From the NCBI RefSeq assembly GCF_026914265.1, contig NC_069134.1, positions 12,629,758 to 12,693,757 on the forward strand: 64,000 bases of DNA, read 5' to 3'. The notes beneath the pieces were generated by a model. It worked only from the letters and a program-made list of their open reading frames with translations. It was not told where the DNA came from and did not search any database. This document shows, one piece after another, positions 1-11,204 of the stretch. This DNA comes from Mya arenaria. Lineage: Eukaryota; Mollusca; Bivalvia; Myida; Myidae. The position numbers were made by a program, and so were the translations under genes. The first letter of the stretch is position 1. Each line of letters begins with the position of its first letter.

Positions 1-964
1 GCACTGGTCAACAGAACAATACAATGGACAACAGGGCACTACAGTGGACAACTGTATTAAATTGATCAGATGTTTTGCTAGATTTAACTTAAAGGTGACT
101 TAAACAGTATTAAAGCAATGGTGCACGGTGTCTGAACAGCACTTGCACAATTGCCTGTCCAATTAAGTTTCTATGTTTCACAAGGAGGGTCGGGCCGCCG
201 CATACCGCTGCATGTCACTTGTGATAATTACAAGGAGGCTGCAACATAATACTGTCATCTTTCTTGGGGTTGGTCTGTTCTAGACCCCGGGAGATTTAAC
301 GTCAGGGACAGGTGCTTTAACTTAGAGGATTTTTGTTGCACTTCTTTTTTTTTCATCATTTAAACATTTTTTTGAGATTAAAGTTTTAAATTATTAAAAT
401 GATTGGCTCCTTTACCGCCGGAATATCCAAATAATGTAAGGAGGGAACACGTGTGCAAACACACGATGATTTTTTGTCCAAAAAAACCCCCAGAACTATT
501 GATTAAATATATGTTCATACCCCCCCCCCCAAAAAAAAAAATAAATAAAAAAAAAATAAAAAAAAAAAATGGTTGGTTTACCTCAAACCTTGACAATCTC
601 GAAACAACACACTTCAGACATTATGAAAGACCTTGCCAATCGCTAATAAGGCAACGTTCCACAATCTCCCGTGTCCTTGCGTCTATGGTTTAACCGCCAC
701 TGGCTACATGCGCGATATTGGAGCTCGGGTTCTTTTGCAGGAAATTAATTTCTTGTCCTGTTTGCGACATTTTGTTGGATAAACATTTACTCTCCACACA
801 GAAAACGTTTCCATTGTGAATTATTGAAACATATTGCCCCTAGATATGTTTTCTTATTTGCTAAGTGTCGGAAGCTGTCGCGATCATAAGATTGTCCTTT
901 GTCTTCATTGGAACGTCTCCGTCCACAAGAAATAATGACGCATTTTGTTTCTTTTGCTTTCCAG
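1..964. other. Intergenic, no supported gene
   Basis: I see no supported gene here. Positions 1-50 hold two imperfect copies of a unit of roughly 21 bp containing 'tggacaac', possibly the tail of a tandem array that starts before the window. Poly-C, poly-A and A/T runs lie at 520-570. The open frame at 403-693 reads through this simple sequence (proline then lysine runs) and is not a credible protein. Confidence 0.6.
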
Positions 965-1225
965 GATAACTTCAAGATGAATGATGTCCAATTTTACCAA
1001 ATAAATGAGATTTTTGACAAACTTGACCTTAACCTGAACAATCTATCACAAGTGAACATGTCGGACAACGTTTCGTTGGTACTTTCCTCTTGTTCGAACT
1101 GTAATGGTGACACACATGCGGGAATTCATGTACATTCGTTTTTGTCTTGTCTCTCTTATGGTAATATAGTCTGCTGCAAACCCCAAAATGTCTTGAAGGC
1201 CAAGGTCACATTTATGGTCAACTAG
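965..1225 (+). CDS. Possible orphan exon, unknown protein
   Basis: This open frame of about 86 codons follows directly on a good-looking 3' splice site: a pyrimidine-rich run at about 945-962 ending in CAG at 962-964. The peptide begins DNFKMNDVQFYQINEIF and holds a cysteine cluster (SSCSNCNG), and it ends at a TAG at 1223-1225. The same frame is open upstream to 899, but that part overlaps the pyrimidine tract. I recognise no family, and there is no partner exon that I can place. A chance open frame is the main alternative. Confidence 0.2.
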   Translation, partial: DNFKMNDVQFYQINEIFDKLDLNLNNLSQVNMSDNVSLVLSSCSNCNGDTHAGIHVHSFLSCLSYGNIVCCKPQNVLKAKVTFMVN

Positions 1226-2286
1226 TATTTTGTTCTTTGTCGTATTCGAACGTTACTAACTAGTTCACAGAGGTTCTTGAAGAACTCGACAAACGAATGT
1301 TTGTCGTATGAATAAGATGGGTCTCCTTTATTTAAGGTTCAAGATATATCAACTATTATAAGGATGTGTGACTGGGAACACAATTTGCAGGTTCGCCACA
1401 CTAAAAGATATGCTTGGCAAGAGCGTTATACCAATAACGTTCTATTGTTTAATACCTTTTCTGTCATTGGGCATTGACAATTTCTCGCCTCTGCACATTT
1501 TCAGCTAACAAGCCTCTGGCTCTTACAACGACGGTAATGGTAGTGCTAAGAGGCCAGCCGTTCTGGATTCCTGCCTAAATATAATTTTCTGACTTCTTCA
1601 TGTAACGAATCATTGGTTCAGTTTAGGTCTACAGTGACTGCCAATGTCATATAAGTCACGATTCGTAATGTATACTCATTTCCTTGTATCTAACATCAAA
1701 CCTTTCAATCTGTAGTCCTCTATGTAGACCTTATAACGATAACAAAACAGCGTGTGGGGGTATGAACCAGATTCATTGATATCAGCTGTGATACCATAGG
1801 GTTTAATCTGTATTTTTACCCTTTGTTTAGTATAATATCGTGCTACATTCAAAGTTAGAATAATATTTTATATGGTTCAACGCATTACAATTAAGAAACC
1901 TTTAGATGACATCGATTAACAATCTCACATCTTCATACATATTCCGTTGTCCATGCTATTTACTAAAAATGTCCAGAATGGCAATGGTATATAACTACAT
2001 CATTGAATGCCGGTTAAAAGTGCCAACTCATGCCAATGGTATTTTATAACAAAGAAATAGTTTGTAAAGTAATTTATCGTACATAAAAATGATCGTGAGT
2101 TCAATATTAAAAAGTAAAAACTATTTTAAAAAGGATATAAAATCATACAATTATGTCCTGTTTCCTTTTTAAAACAACATGAACAATAGTCAAAACGTAA
2201 GTGATAGCAGAATGAACCCATAACTTTAGATAAATCCAGATATTTCTTGATTTTAAAAGCTTAGTAAATTTCATTTTACAATTGTA
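1226..2286. other. Intergenic, nothing recognised
   Basis: AT-rich sequence of about 1 kb with no supported gene, RNA or repeat. It lies downstream of the minus-strand ankyrin gene and could include part of its 3' UTR, but I found no clear polyadenylation signal close to the stop codon. Confidence 0.5.
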
Positions 2287-2409
2287 ATGCCCCAAACCAG
2301 CTCGCTATCCGAATTCTTGCGCGAGGCATCATTATCTCAGATCTCCGAACTTCTCGAAAACTCAAAACAGAAGATTGACGATATCTTCGCAAAAAAGCAC
2401 CAAAGATAA
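2287..2409 (+). pseudogene. Coding-like fragment, unknown family
   Basis: A 40-codon plus-strand frame starts MPQTSSLSEFLREASLS and has the amphipathic, charge-alternating look of a real helical protein. It ends at a TAA at 2407-2409. Just after an A-run (about 2391-2396) a different frame continues with similar composition (RDFNELYDEIDINTLNLTPP), which suggests one reading frame broken by an indel. The second part runs into the 3' end of the ankyrin gene on the other strand. I do not recognise the family. It may be a relic of a mobile element or a missed exon, or it may be chance. Confidence 0.25.
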
Positions 2410-2490
2410 GGGACTTCAACGAATTATATGATGAAATAGACATAAACACACTAAACTTAACACCGCCCCTACATCACAATGTTAGCTGGT

Positions 2491-4252
2491 CTAGCTGGTG
2501 GCCTTCATGGACGGCCGATGACTGCTTGCAGTCCTGATAATAGACGGCATGGTATCGCTGCTGGAGGCGTGCAGGGTCACCGTTGTCCGCTCCCTCCGCC
2601 AGTCGGGCTGGTACTGGTCCGAGTACATCCGGAATATCGTCGTCATATCAGGCGGGATGGCAGATTTCGTCCGTCGGCGGGAAAACGCCATAAGCTTTGC
2701 GGTGGAAGGGTGGACGATTTTCACAGGCTTCTGTTTCTTTGCCCAGCCGTGGGCCTCGGCGTTGCTAATTTCATTTAGAACCAACTGTCGAGCGTCTTGT
2801 CCTTCGTAGAAAGTCTCACTGCGTGCGATTTCGAAATCGTCTAATCCTCTCGCCCAAGTGTTCAGTAAATTGTGCGGCGTAGTATGCTTACATATAGGTG
2901 TAAAAGGCCGCTGGTACATGGTAGACTCCCTAGAGAACGCCGGAGCACTTGGCGGTGACGGGAGACGCTTTGCGGGAAGGGCAACCTGGCGGCTGCTTTT
3001 TTGAGCCCACTCGTTGGCGCTTAAGTAAGTCTCCTCGTCCCTGAGGGCCGGAGACGCCTGTCCGTTGGTCAGCAGATAATGTGCAGAAACAAAGTGACCA
3101 TTTCTACACGCTACTAAAAGCCCTGTATAACCCATATTGTTTCTTACGTCAATATCCAGTCCGAATTTAACATACAGTTCGCTGAGCAGCTTAACGATAT
3201 TCGGGTTGCCACTAGCAGCAGCATGGTGTAACGGCGTGTTTCCGTCGTTATCATCGTCGTCGATGTAAAGAATATCCTTTCGCAGTATTTCATCAACAAT
3301 CTTCTCTCGCCCGGCCATGCAAGCCATGGACAGAGCAGTCCTGCCCATTTTGTCTTTTAGACCAACATTGGAGCCCGCCGTTATAAATATTTTCGCCATC
3401 TTGGCTCCAGCTTCTTCGTCGATCATTGACGTCAACATGAGCGGCGTACGTCCGTAAACGTCCTTGATGTTGACGTTAACGCCATGTTTCTCCACGAGGA
3501 GACGGACCTGGTGAAGCCGCGCATCAAGCACCGCCTGGTGCAGAGCAGTCTTTATCAGACGTTTGGGGATCGGGGGAGGGGATACCGGAAGTACTGTGTG
3601 CGACATCTGAAAATATACAAGCGTGAACTAAGTGAACATGAGAACAGAACACTTATAACGACCATGTACGACCTGCAATGACGATAACTGCCGCGCATTA
3701 TATGCAGGCAAATGATGAAATGCAAATAATATTTCGAGAAAAATAAAATAAACGTCACCCAAACAAATCGCAGTCCTTTCATTGTTACAAATCAATTCTA
3801 AAGTCCCTTCGCAGGTTATATTCAGGTTCGTATGGGAAAGAAAATGTTTCGTTATGTGTTTCACACCAACAAAGAGAACTCCTAGATTTGAATAAATGTT
3901 TGTTAAAATCCATGTAATCAATGAAGAATTCGACGGTCTAAATAACTTCTATACGCTTTATATATCTCAGCGTAATATTGGATCCGAGTATTTAATTTAA
4001 AATGTCAAAAAGTCGTCCATAATTTCTGCTTTATTTCTCTCTTTTTCAAAAAGAAAAGGTAACAATTTATGTCGTTTGGTACCGGAGATGACAATGTTCA
4101 TTAGAAACTGTCTTCTGTCTTACCGGACGTTTCGGTAATTTTGGTGTAGTTGATGTGGATCTTTTAATGTCGGTATCGTCGGGAAAATAGTTCCCCTGCA
4201 TCCGGATAGTCTTCACAAACCCACCCCCTGCCGTCGGCACTGGCTCCGTCAT
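2491..4252 (-). CDS. Ankyrin-repeat protein, two-exon gene
   Basis: The gene model has exon 1 at 4252-4124 (43 codons, starts MTEPVPTAGGG) and exon 2 at 3606-2491 (371 codons plus TAG). The start is the first ATG after an in-frame TAA in the 5' leader. Exon 1 ends CCG followed by the donor GTAAGA. Exon 2 starts right after tatattttcag. Both edges are in phase 0, and the intron is 517 bp. The protein of about 414 aa has a proline-rich linker (PVSPPPIPKR) and then about five ankyrin repeats, roughly residues 63-233. These show the usual G-x-TPL/TAL turns: GRTPLM, GRTALSMA, GNTPLHHAA and YTGLLVACRNGH. The C-terminal ~180 residues are basic and Ser/Thr-rich with no domain I know. Ankyrin repeats bind partner proteins, and there is no catalytic motif. 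A tie to a vertebrate family such as ANKRD33 or ANKRD34 is possible but unproven. There is no signal peptide or membrane segment, so it is likely cytosolic or nuclear. Confidence 0.8.
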
Positions 4253-5460
4253 TGGTACACTGTCTTACAACTTAAATTCCAACAACAGTTCTATGCTTTC
4301 AATTTAAGGCATCAGCCATGATATCGAATTCAGCAAAAAAACACAATCAATTCGATATTCATATATAACTGTAGTCTTTTTTTTTATTCTACAAAAAAAC
4401 ACTGTTTCTTTCTCAGCTTATCTCCTATGTCTGTCATTTGAGTAGGATAAAAACTACTGGTAATTCCTTTTTTGTCAAATTTGATGAATGTTAATTTAGT
4501 CGGCTATATTGCATTATCATTCAAAATAAAGATCACTATCTTTGGTATAAAAATCCATTTCCTTCGTATATTGAAACGTTCAATTGATTTTGATTTAAAC
4601 AAATTGCAAATCTTTATAGCAAATTTGTCATTAACGAATTACAAGATAAATCGTTGTAGATCTTAGCAGACATTTAAACTTCATGCCATTCATTGCGTTA
4701 AATTGTCAGCGTTTAAAGATCTGTTAGAAATATAAACAAAGGAATTAGTCTTCCCCATGCTGTGATATCTACCTAAAAACCTAAGAGCCAAAAACCTACA
4801 CAAGCATGTCTTTTTGATTAATCAAATCTTTTACAAATCACAGTGTTGGATATACAAAGTCTTGTTAGGCACTCTCTTGAAAACAATCTATATCCATTAT
4901 GAAACCATTCAGACTTTGAAAATTCAGAAGAGTATTTTGCATAATTGGTATTAAGTGCTTATTTGCTGCACCGCGCAATAAACTTATGACTTAGGGTTAA
5001 GCAACTCATTTACTTCAAAATCCTAGGATTAATATTCTATGAATATATATTGTCGAATACTAATAAAACTGTAGGGATTACAGTTCAATAAATCCGAATT
5101 AAAGACATCGCAATTAAGCAGATTTAATTTATTTTTATTTCTTTTTAATGCGGGAAATTCGTTTTAAGTATTGAGAATGGCGCAAATATTTATTCGACAA
5201 CTTGGCGACATAAGCTTAAACTAAAATACACTTAGATGACGAATTGGGGGACATTCTACAAACAAAAACATATTTAATACTGTTCTTCGAAACTTGTGGG
5301 TCTAAATGCAACGAGTAATCAAATCAGTTACTTATTGGTCGTTTCGTTTAATAACGTCATACAAACTAATCAGGAACATTAACACATGTATAAAACTCGA
5401 AAATATAACCTACCGCAGATAAAACATTAGATTTTTTTTTCTAAATTATATGATTATGTT
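4253..5460. other. Upstream flank of the ankyrin gene
   Basis: About 1.2 kb without a supported gene. The first bases form the 5' leader of the ankyrin gene on the minus strand, with an in-frame stop shortly before the ATG. I could not pick a convincing core promoter. The rest is AT-rich sequence ending at the 30-bp satellite. Confidence 0.45.
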
Positions 5461-5464
5461 GTGG

Positions 5465-7512
5465 GTACAACATATGTGCCACACATCACGGTAAACGGTA
5501 CATATGTGTCACACATCGCGGTAAACGATACATATGTGCCACACATCGCGGTAAACGATACATATGTGCCACAAATCGCGGTAAACGATACATATGTGCC
5601 ATACATCGCGGTAAACGATACATATGTGCCACAAATCGCGGTAAACGATACCTATGTGCCACACATCGCGATAAACGATACATATGTGCCACAAATCCCG
5701 GTAAACGATACATATGTGCCACACATCGCGGTAAACGATACATATGTGCCACACATCGCGGTAAACGATACATATGTGCCACACATCGCGGTAAACGATA
5801 CATATGTGCCACACATCACAGTTAACGATACATATGTGCCACAAATCGCGTGAAACGATACATATGTGCCACACATCGCGTGAAACAATACATATGTGCC
5901 TAACACCACAGTAAACAATACGTATGTGCCATAAATCGCGTTGAACGATACATATGTGCCACACATCGCGGTTAACGATACATATGTGCCACACAACGCG
6001 GTAAACGATACATATGTGCCACACATCGCGGTAAATGATACATTTGTGCTACACATAGCTGTTAACGATACATATGTGCCATACATAGCGTGAAACGATA
6101 CATATGTGCCACACATCGCGGTTAACGATACATATGTGCCACACATCGCGGTAAACGATACATATGTGCCACACATCGCGGTAAACGATACATTTGTGCT
6201 ACACATAGCGGTTAACAATACATATGTGCCATACATAGCGTGAAACGATACATATGTGCCACACATCGCGGTAAACGATACATATGTGCCACACATTGCG
6301 TGAAATGATACATATGTGCCACCCATCACGATAAACGATACATTTGTGCTACACATAGCGGTTAACGATACATATGTGCCATACATAGCGTGAAACGATA
6401 CATATGTGCCACACATCGCGGTAAACGATACATATGTGCCATACATTGCGTGAAACGATACATATGTGCCACACATTGCGTGAAACGATACATATGTGCC
6501 ACCCATCACGGTAAACGATACATTTGTGCTACACATTGCAGTTAACGATACATTTGTGCCAAACATCGCGGTAAATGATACATATGTGCCACACATCACA
6601 GTAAACGATACATATGTGCCACACAACGCGGTAAACGATACATATGTGCCATATCGCGGTAAACGATACATATATGCTACACATCTCGGTAAACGATACA
6701 TATGTGCCACACATCGCGGTAAACGATACATAAGAGCCACGCATTGCTTAAAACGATACATATGTGCCACACATCGCGTGAAACGATACATATGTGCCAA
6801 ACATTGCTTAAAACGATACATATGTGCCACACATCGCGGTAAACGATACATATGTGCCACACATTGCTTAAAACGATACATATGTGCCACACATTACGGT
6901 AAACGATACATATGTGCCACACATTTCGTGAAACGAATAATATGTGCCACATATCGCGGTAAACGATACATATGTGCTACACATCACGTGAAATGATACA
7001 TACATGGCACACATCGCGTGAAACGATACATATATGCCACACATCGCGGTAAACGATACATATGTGCCATACATCGCGGTAAACGATACATATATGCCAC
7101 ATATCGCGTGAAACGATACATATGTGCCACACATCGCGTGAAACGATACATATGTGCCACACATCGCGGTACACCATACATATGAGCCACACATTGCTTA
7201 AAACGATACATAAGTGCCACACATCTCGGTAAACGATACATACGTGCCACAAATCGCGTGAAACGATACATATGTGCCACACATCGCGTTAAACGATACA
7301 TACGTGCCACTCATCGCGGTAAACGATACATATGTGCCACACATCGCGGTAAACGATAGATATGTGCCACACATCACGGTAAACGATACATATGTGCCAC
7401 ACATCGCGGCAAACGATACATTTGCGTCACACATCGCGGTAAACTATACATATGTGCCACACATCACGGTAAACGATACATGTGCCACACATCGCGGTAA
7501 ACGATACATATA
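5465..7512. repeat. 30-bp satellite array, about 68 copies
   Basis: Head-to-tail copies of a 30-bp unit built from 'gtaaacgatacatatgtgcc' plus 'acacatcgcg'. Each unit holds the palindrome CATATG and a short hairpin, ATGTG-cca-CACAT. Variants recur in blocks. The 'catttgtgct' variant appears at 6041, 6191, 6341 and 6521, giving a higher-order period of 150-180 bp. 'gcttaaaacgat' units recur every 60 bp near 6745-6865. A short unit at about 6640-6660 shifts the phase. Because 30 is a multiple of three, long open frames appear on both strands (up to about 410 codons). They follow from the period and are not genes. Confidence 0.97.
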
Positions 7513-9261
7513 TATGGGACTTGCGCAACGTCTTTATGATCTACAATATTAAAAATTGAATTTTAACGCGTTTCTTTAATAAATTGTGCTATTTATCTAC
7601 AGGTAAGCATTGGAGACCAACATAAAGCCAGTGTTGTATACTACAGCGCGGAGGTTTGGGGTTTTGGACACTGTGGTGTACTAAATTAAGTTTATATACA
7701 CGGTAGATCTACATATCATGTGTATAAAAACTGATAATTGTATTTAGCATACATATACCTCAAACGTAATATATTTATATTGGTCACAAACTGGACATTG
7801 GCAAAATGCATTCAAATCATACCAACGGAACTCGATATGAATTTATTCCCTTATCGTTTATATCCCCCCATGCGGCATAATAGAGACACATTGGTCATTT
7901 TGCAGCGTTGTCCATACCCATAAGTAAAAACAGAGATCAGAATTCCATGGATGATGAATAAATTGAATTACAACTAACTTGAATTATGGTCGGGGGACAC
8001 GAAGTTTGATCTAAGATCTCTTGAACAAGTGATATAAGTGCGACAGTATTATCTAGTCGTAAGTTTACATGTAAAAGTGTGACTTCATCATTTTAGTACT
8101 GTATATGTTGCCATGAATGTTTACTATAGAGTGGTAATATCATACATATTCTACCACAGTCAAGAACGACTAACACGAGTTACGGACCTTTATATATTGA
8201 CGTAAAATTGCTTTCACAAAAATGATTGGTGTCCTCTCATAAAACATAAACACTCTTAGCAATATCAGTGTCATTGATAACATTAGGGTGCACATGATGA
8301 CATAGTTATCAGTTTCTTAACGTTACACGCAAATTCATTATTCGTTAGAAAATAAAAGATATTTTGAATATTTACTATTAATCCAATTCGTTAAACTACA
8401 AAAAGACTTACTATATCTGGCAGAACTTTCCTTTTCTTGTGTATTTTCTTTAAGTACTTCATACGTCCTTCATGGAGTGTTGTCTGCCTCCTATCGTTAC
8501 AGATGTTTTCCCCGATCTATGTTGTGATTCCACTCTCATGTTTAAACTAAGGGGATTGTTTCGTACAATGATTATAATCCACTGATTATGTGAATAAATA
8601 TGTTAGCGATCCTTGTACAGAGTGATTTAGTTCATAATCTGGTCGACGATCATTTTAATCTAAGTTTCATATTTTAATCTCAAAATCCTCCAAAACGTCA
8701 CAAAGTTATCAAAACTTTTTTTCGACAACTTCAAAATATGATATGACAAAATTAATAATCGTATCCACGCTGGTATTATCTTACATATGAGATACCAACT
8801 TATTTATTGTAGTGAATTTTATTATAGACCATATAAAGGTGAAATTACAGACCATTGTTACTCATTTAATAAATTGATTTTATGTATTGCTTTTTTCCTT
8901 GTTAATGGTTTAGTATAAAAGTAAATAGATTATTGTGAAATCTGAGCCAGTATTTATTCAATATATGGCTTTAGCGCCATAACAGAAATTGATATTTGAT
9001 CAAGCTATTGTGATACCCTTATTGAACGTGATCGTTAGTACAATAGAATACTGTAGTACTAGTGACCAGTTATTTCAGCTTTTATTTGATGAATGGTAAC
9101 GTTTTTACGCATTTATTAAGATACTAGCCAGTCACTGCAAAGAATTCGTTCCCCGCCCTTTTCTCACTTCTCATCAACATCATTATCATTGTGAAAAGAT
9201 AATTATTTCTTAATAATTATTATCAACAAATCATTCGTCTCTATGGTTATCACTATCATAT
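7513..9261. other. Intergenic, nothing recognised
   Basis: About 1.75 kb of AT-rich sequence with no gene, RNA or repeat that I can support. Confidence 0.5.
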
Positions 9262-9345
9262 TCACCATCATTCGTCGTCGTCATAATCAGTCGTCGTTGT
9301 CGTCGTCATCGTCATCGTCGTAATCATAATCAATGTCGTCATTGA
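9262..9345. repeat. TCG/TCA trinucleotide microsatellite
   Basis: Imperfect runs of TCG and TCA triplets (tcgtcgtcgtcataatcag and similar) over about 80 bp, followed by further CAT-rich imperfect sequence to about 9390. It is simple sequence with no coding frame of interest. Confidence 0.85.
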
Positions 9346-9539
9346 CCGCTGTAATAGTATCATTATTAACATTACCATTAACAATGAGGTGCTTGCATGA
9401 TTATTATTGTCGACATTCTTAATATTATAATGCAATCATTTTTAAAGCTATCTTATATATATGCCCTTAAGATTGACATACATGTAGAGGTACACTGAAC
9501 ATGTATTCTAGAAATACCATGTACTAATGTACACCAAAT

Positions 9540-9923
9540 TTAAGTTGACCGAACCCATATGCTATGGGCTGTATTACACTTTGACTGAAAATACATCTGG
9601 AAAACTAAGCCGTTTAAAACGATATTATTTTTGAAGAAATGTGATATATTTACACTGGAACACAAGTTTATTACTGTCTGTGAATATGCGTGCATGGTCC
9701 ATTTCCCCTGCCAATTCAAAGGGACTAGGGAAAGTGAAGTTGTGGTCCGCTGATTGACGGGTAGCGGTTCTAGAGGGGCGGAACGCAGACACGGTTGTTT
9801 TGGAAACGGCTTTAATTGCTGGAACAAAACACCACATGGGTTTATGATATTATTCCGGGAAACATCCCGCAGCGTGTAGGGCGGTAATAGATCATATGTA
9901 TCCATATTAATGTGTGAACCCAT
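9540..9923 (-). other. Open frame of 127 codons, unrecognised
   Basis: A minus-strand open frame starts at an ATG (MGSHINMDTYDLLPPYT) and ends at 9540. The middle part at 9700-9900 is clearly richer in GC than its surroundings, and a second frame is also open there for 70 codons. There is no known domain, signal peptide or good splice site. It may be the remains of a mobile element inserted in AT-rich DNA, since a patch open in two frames is more typical of a base-composition effect than of a gene. Confidence 0.2.
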
Positions 9924-10309
9924 TTACACGCATTATGTCTTTTTTAAACGATTGGCAAAGGAATCTCTAAAGGGTATTTGTTCAACCTTGAAATTACACA
10001 AACGGTATGATAACATTATGCTGTATACATAATGGGCAGTAAAAGAAACGAATAGGGTTTAAAGCTTGAATGTTTGTCGCCCTTTTCATTACCGTATACG
10101 TAGCTTAAACGCACATGCTTTTAAATTATGAAACAATTATGTTAAAAAACAACAACAGATTTATCGCAATCAAGTGTGTTTATTTAATCAACATCGCTCA
10201 GAAACTGTTTGCATGCGGGAAGTCAAAGTAAACCTTTAGAAGTCTCTTGTAAAGAGACTTACAAAACAACAATATAGTTCCAGTAACGACATTGTTTTCT
10301 TGTGTTTCC

Positions 10310-10475
10310 TATAAGGGCGCTGCTGTTTTTGCATTAAAGAGTGTCCATTAAGAGCGCTGTTGTTTTGTGTCACAAAATGTTTCCAGTAACGGCTCCGATT
10401 TTTTCTGTCCCAAAGTGTTTCCAATAACGCCGCTGTTGTTTTCTCTAACGGCTTCAATATTTCCAGTAGTGGCGC
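10310..10475. repeat. Degenerate copies of the 38-bp satellite
   Basis: Three to four diverged units, recognisable by 'tgtttccagtaacg' and 'gtttccaataacgc' spaced about 37-38 bp apart. They match the first half of the unit that fills 11205-12765. They end directly at the GAA tract, so the tract sits inside or at the edge of the same old array. Confidence 0.75.
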
Positions 10476-10785
10476 AGGAGGAAGAAGAAGAAGAAGAAGA
10501 AGAAGAAGAAGAAGAAGAAGAAGAAGAAGAAGAAGAAGAAGAAGAAGAAGAAGAAGAAGAAGAAGAAGAAGAAGAAGAAGAAGACGAAGAAGAAGAAGAA
10601 GAAGGAGGAGGAGGAGGAGGAGGAGGAGGAGGAGGAGGAAGAGGAGGAGGAGGAGGAGGAGGAGGAGGAAGAAGAAGAAGAAGAAGAAGAAGAAGAAGAA
10701 GAAGAAGAAGAAGAAGAAGAAGAAGAAGAAGAAGAAGAAGAAGAAGAAGAAGAAGAAAAGGAAGAGGAAGAAGAAGAAGATGAGC
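10476..10785. repeat. GAA/GAG triplet tract, about 310 bp
   Basis: An almost pure purine strand. GAA repeats run from about 10480 to 10600, a GGA/GAG block from about 10601 to 10668, and GAA again to about 10780. The layout is roughly mirror-symmetric. The frames crossing it encode only poly-E, poly-R, poly-G, poly-S, poly-F or poly-L and are not genes. Confidence 0.97.
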
Positions 10786-10901
10786 GTAGGATCATTTTTT
10801 TTATTCATTTCTTGTGATTATTTCTGGTTTGTGATATCATCACATTTATATTTCTAATTTATGTGAAGCCATTCTTATCCCATTCTCATTCATCACTGGT
10901 T

Positions 10902-11045
10902 TGATAATGATAAATCTAACTCATGTATGTTGTTCTCATGGCATCATCGCCCTAGTGAACGAGAATGCTCCTATGATAATGATAAATCTAACGCGTGTAT
11001 GTTGTACTCATGACATCATCGCCCTGGTGAACGGGAATGCTCCTA
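10902..11045. repeat. 72-bp tandem duplication
   Basis: Two copies of a 72-bp segment, each starting 'tgataatgataaatctaac' (at 10902 and 10974) and ending near 'gaatgctcct'. They differ at only a handful of positions. They lie between the GAA tract and the 38-bp array. Confidence 0.85.
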
Positions 11046-11204
11046 ATCGTGAAAACGCTGTTTAGAATTTTCTTTATTTTGTATTGTATCTTAATTTGGC
11101 AGCTTCAAAATATGATGATTTCCGTTCATCTTTATAAGACAATCTCTCTCTTTAAATATAAAGATGTGTTATGTTTCCTACCCCTTGGTCAATCCAAACG
11201 GCAG

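Noticed and set aside
2479..2809. Two plus-strand frames opposite the ankyrin exon
   Set aside because: They are shadows of the ankyrin coding sequence on the other strand, which has the recognisable domains.
5652..6890. 412-codon minus-strand frame across the 30-bp satellite
   Set aside because: It follows from a period divisible by three. Similar frames are open on both strands, there is no non-repeat sequence in them, and the peptide changes register after each indel.
5465..7512. A CRISPR-like array of 30-bp repeats
   Set aside because: Copies are contiguous with no unique spacers, and the genome is eukaryotic.
10236..10808. Poly-Leu/Phe, poly-Glu/Arg and poly-Ser frames over the GAA tract
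   Set aside because: They are pure translations of a trinucleotide repeat with no unique domain.
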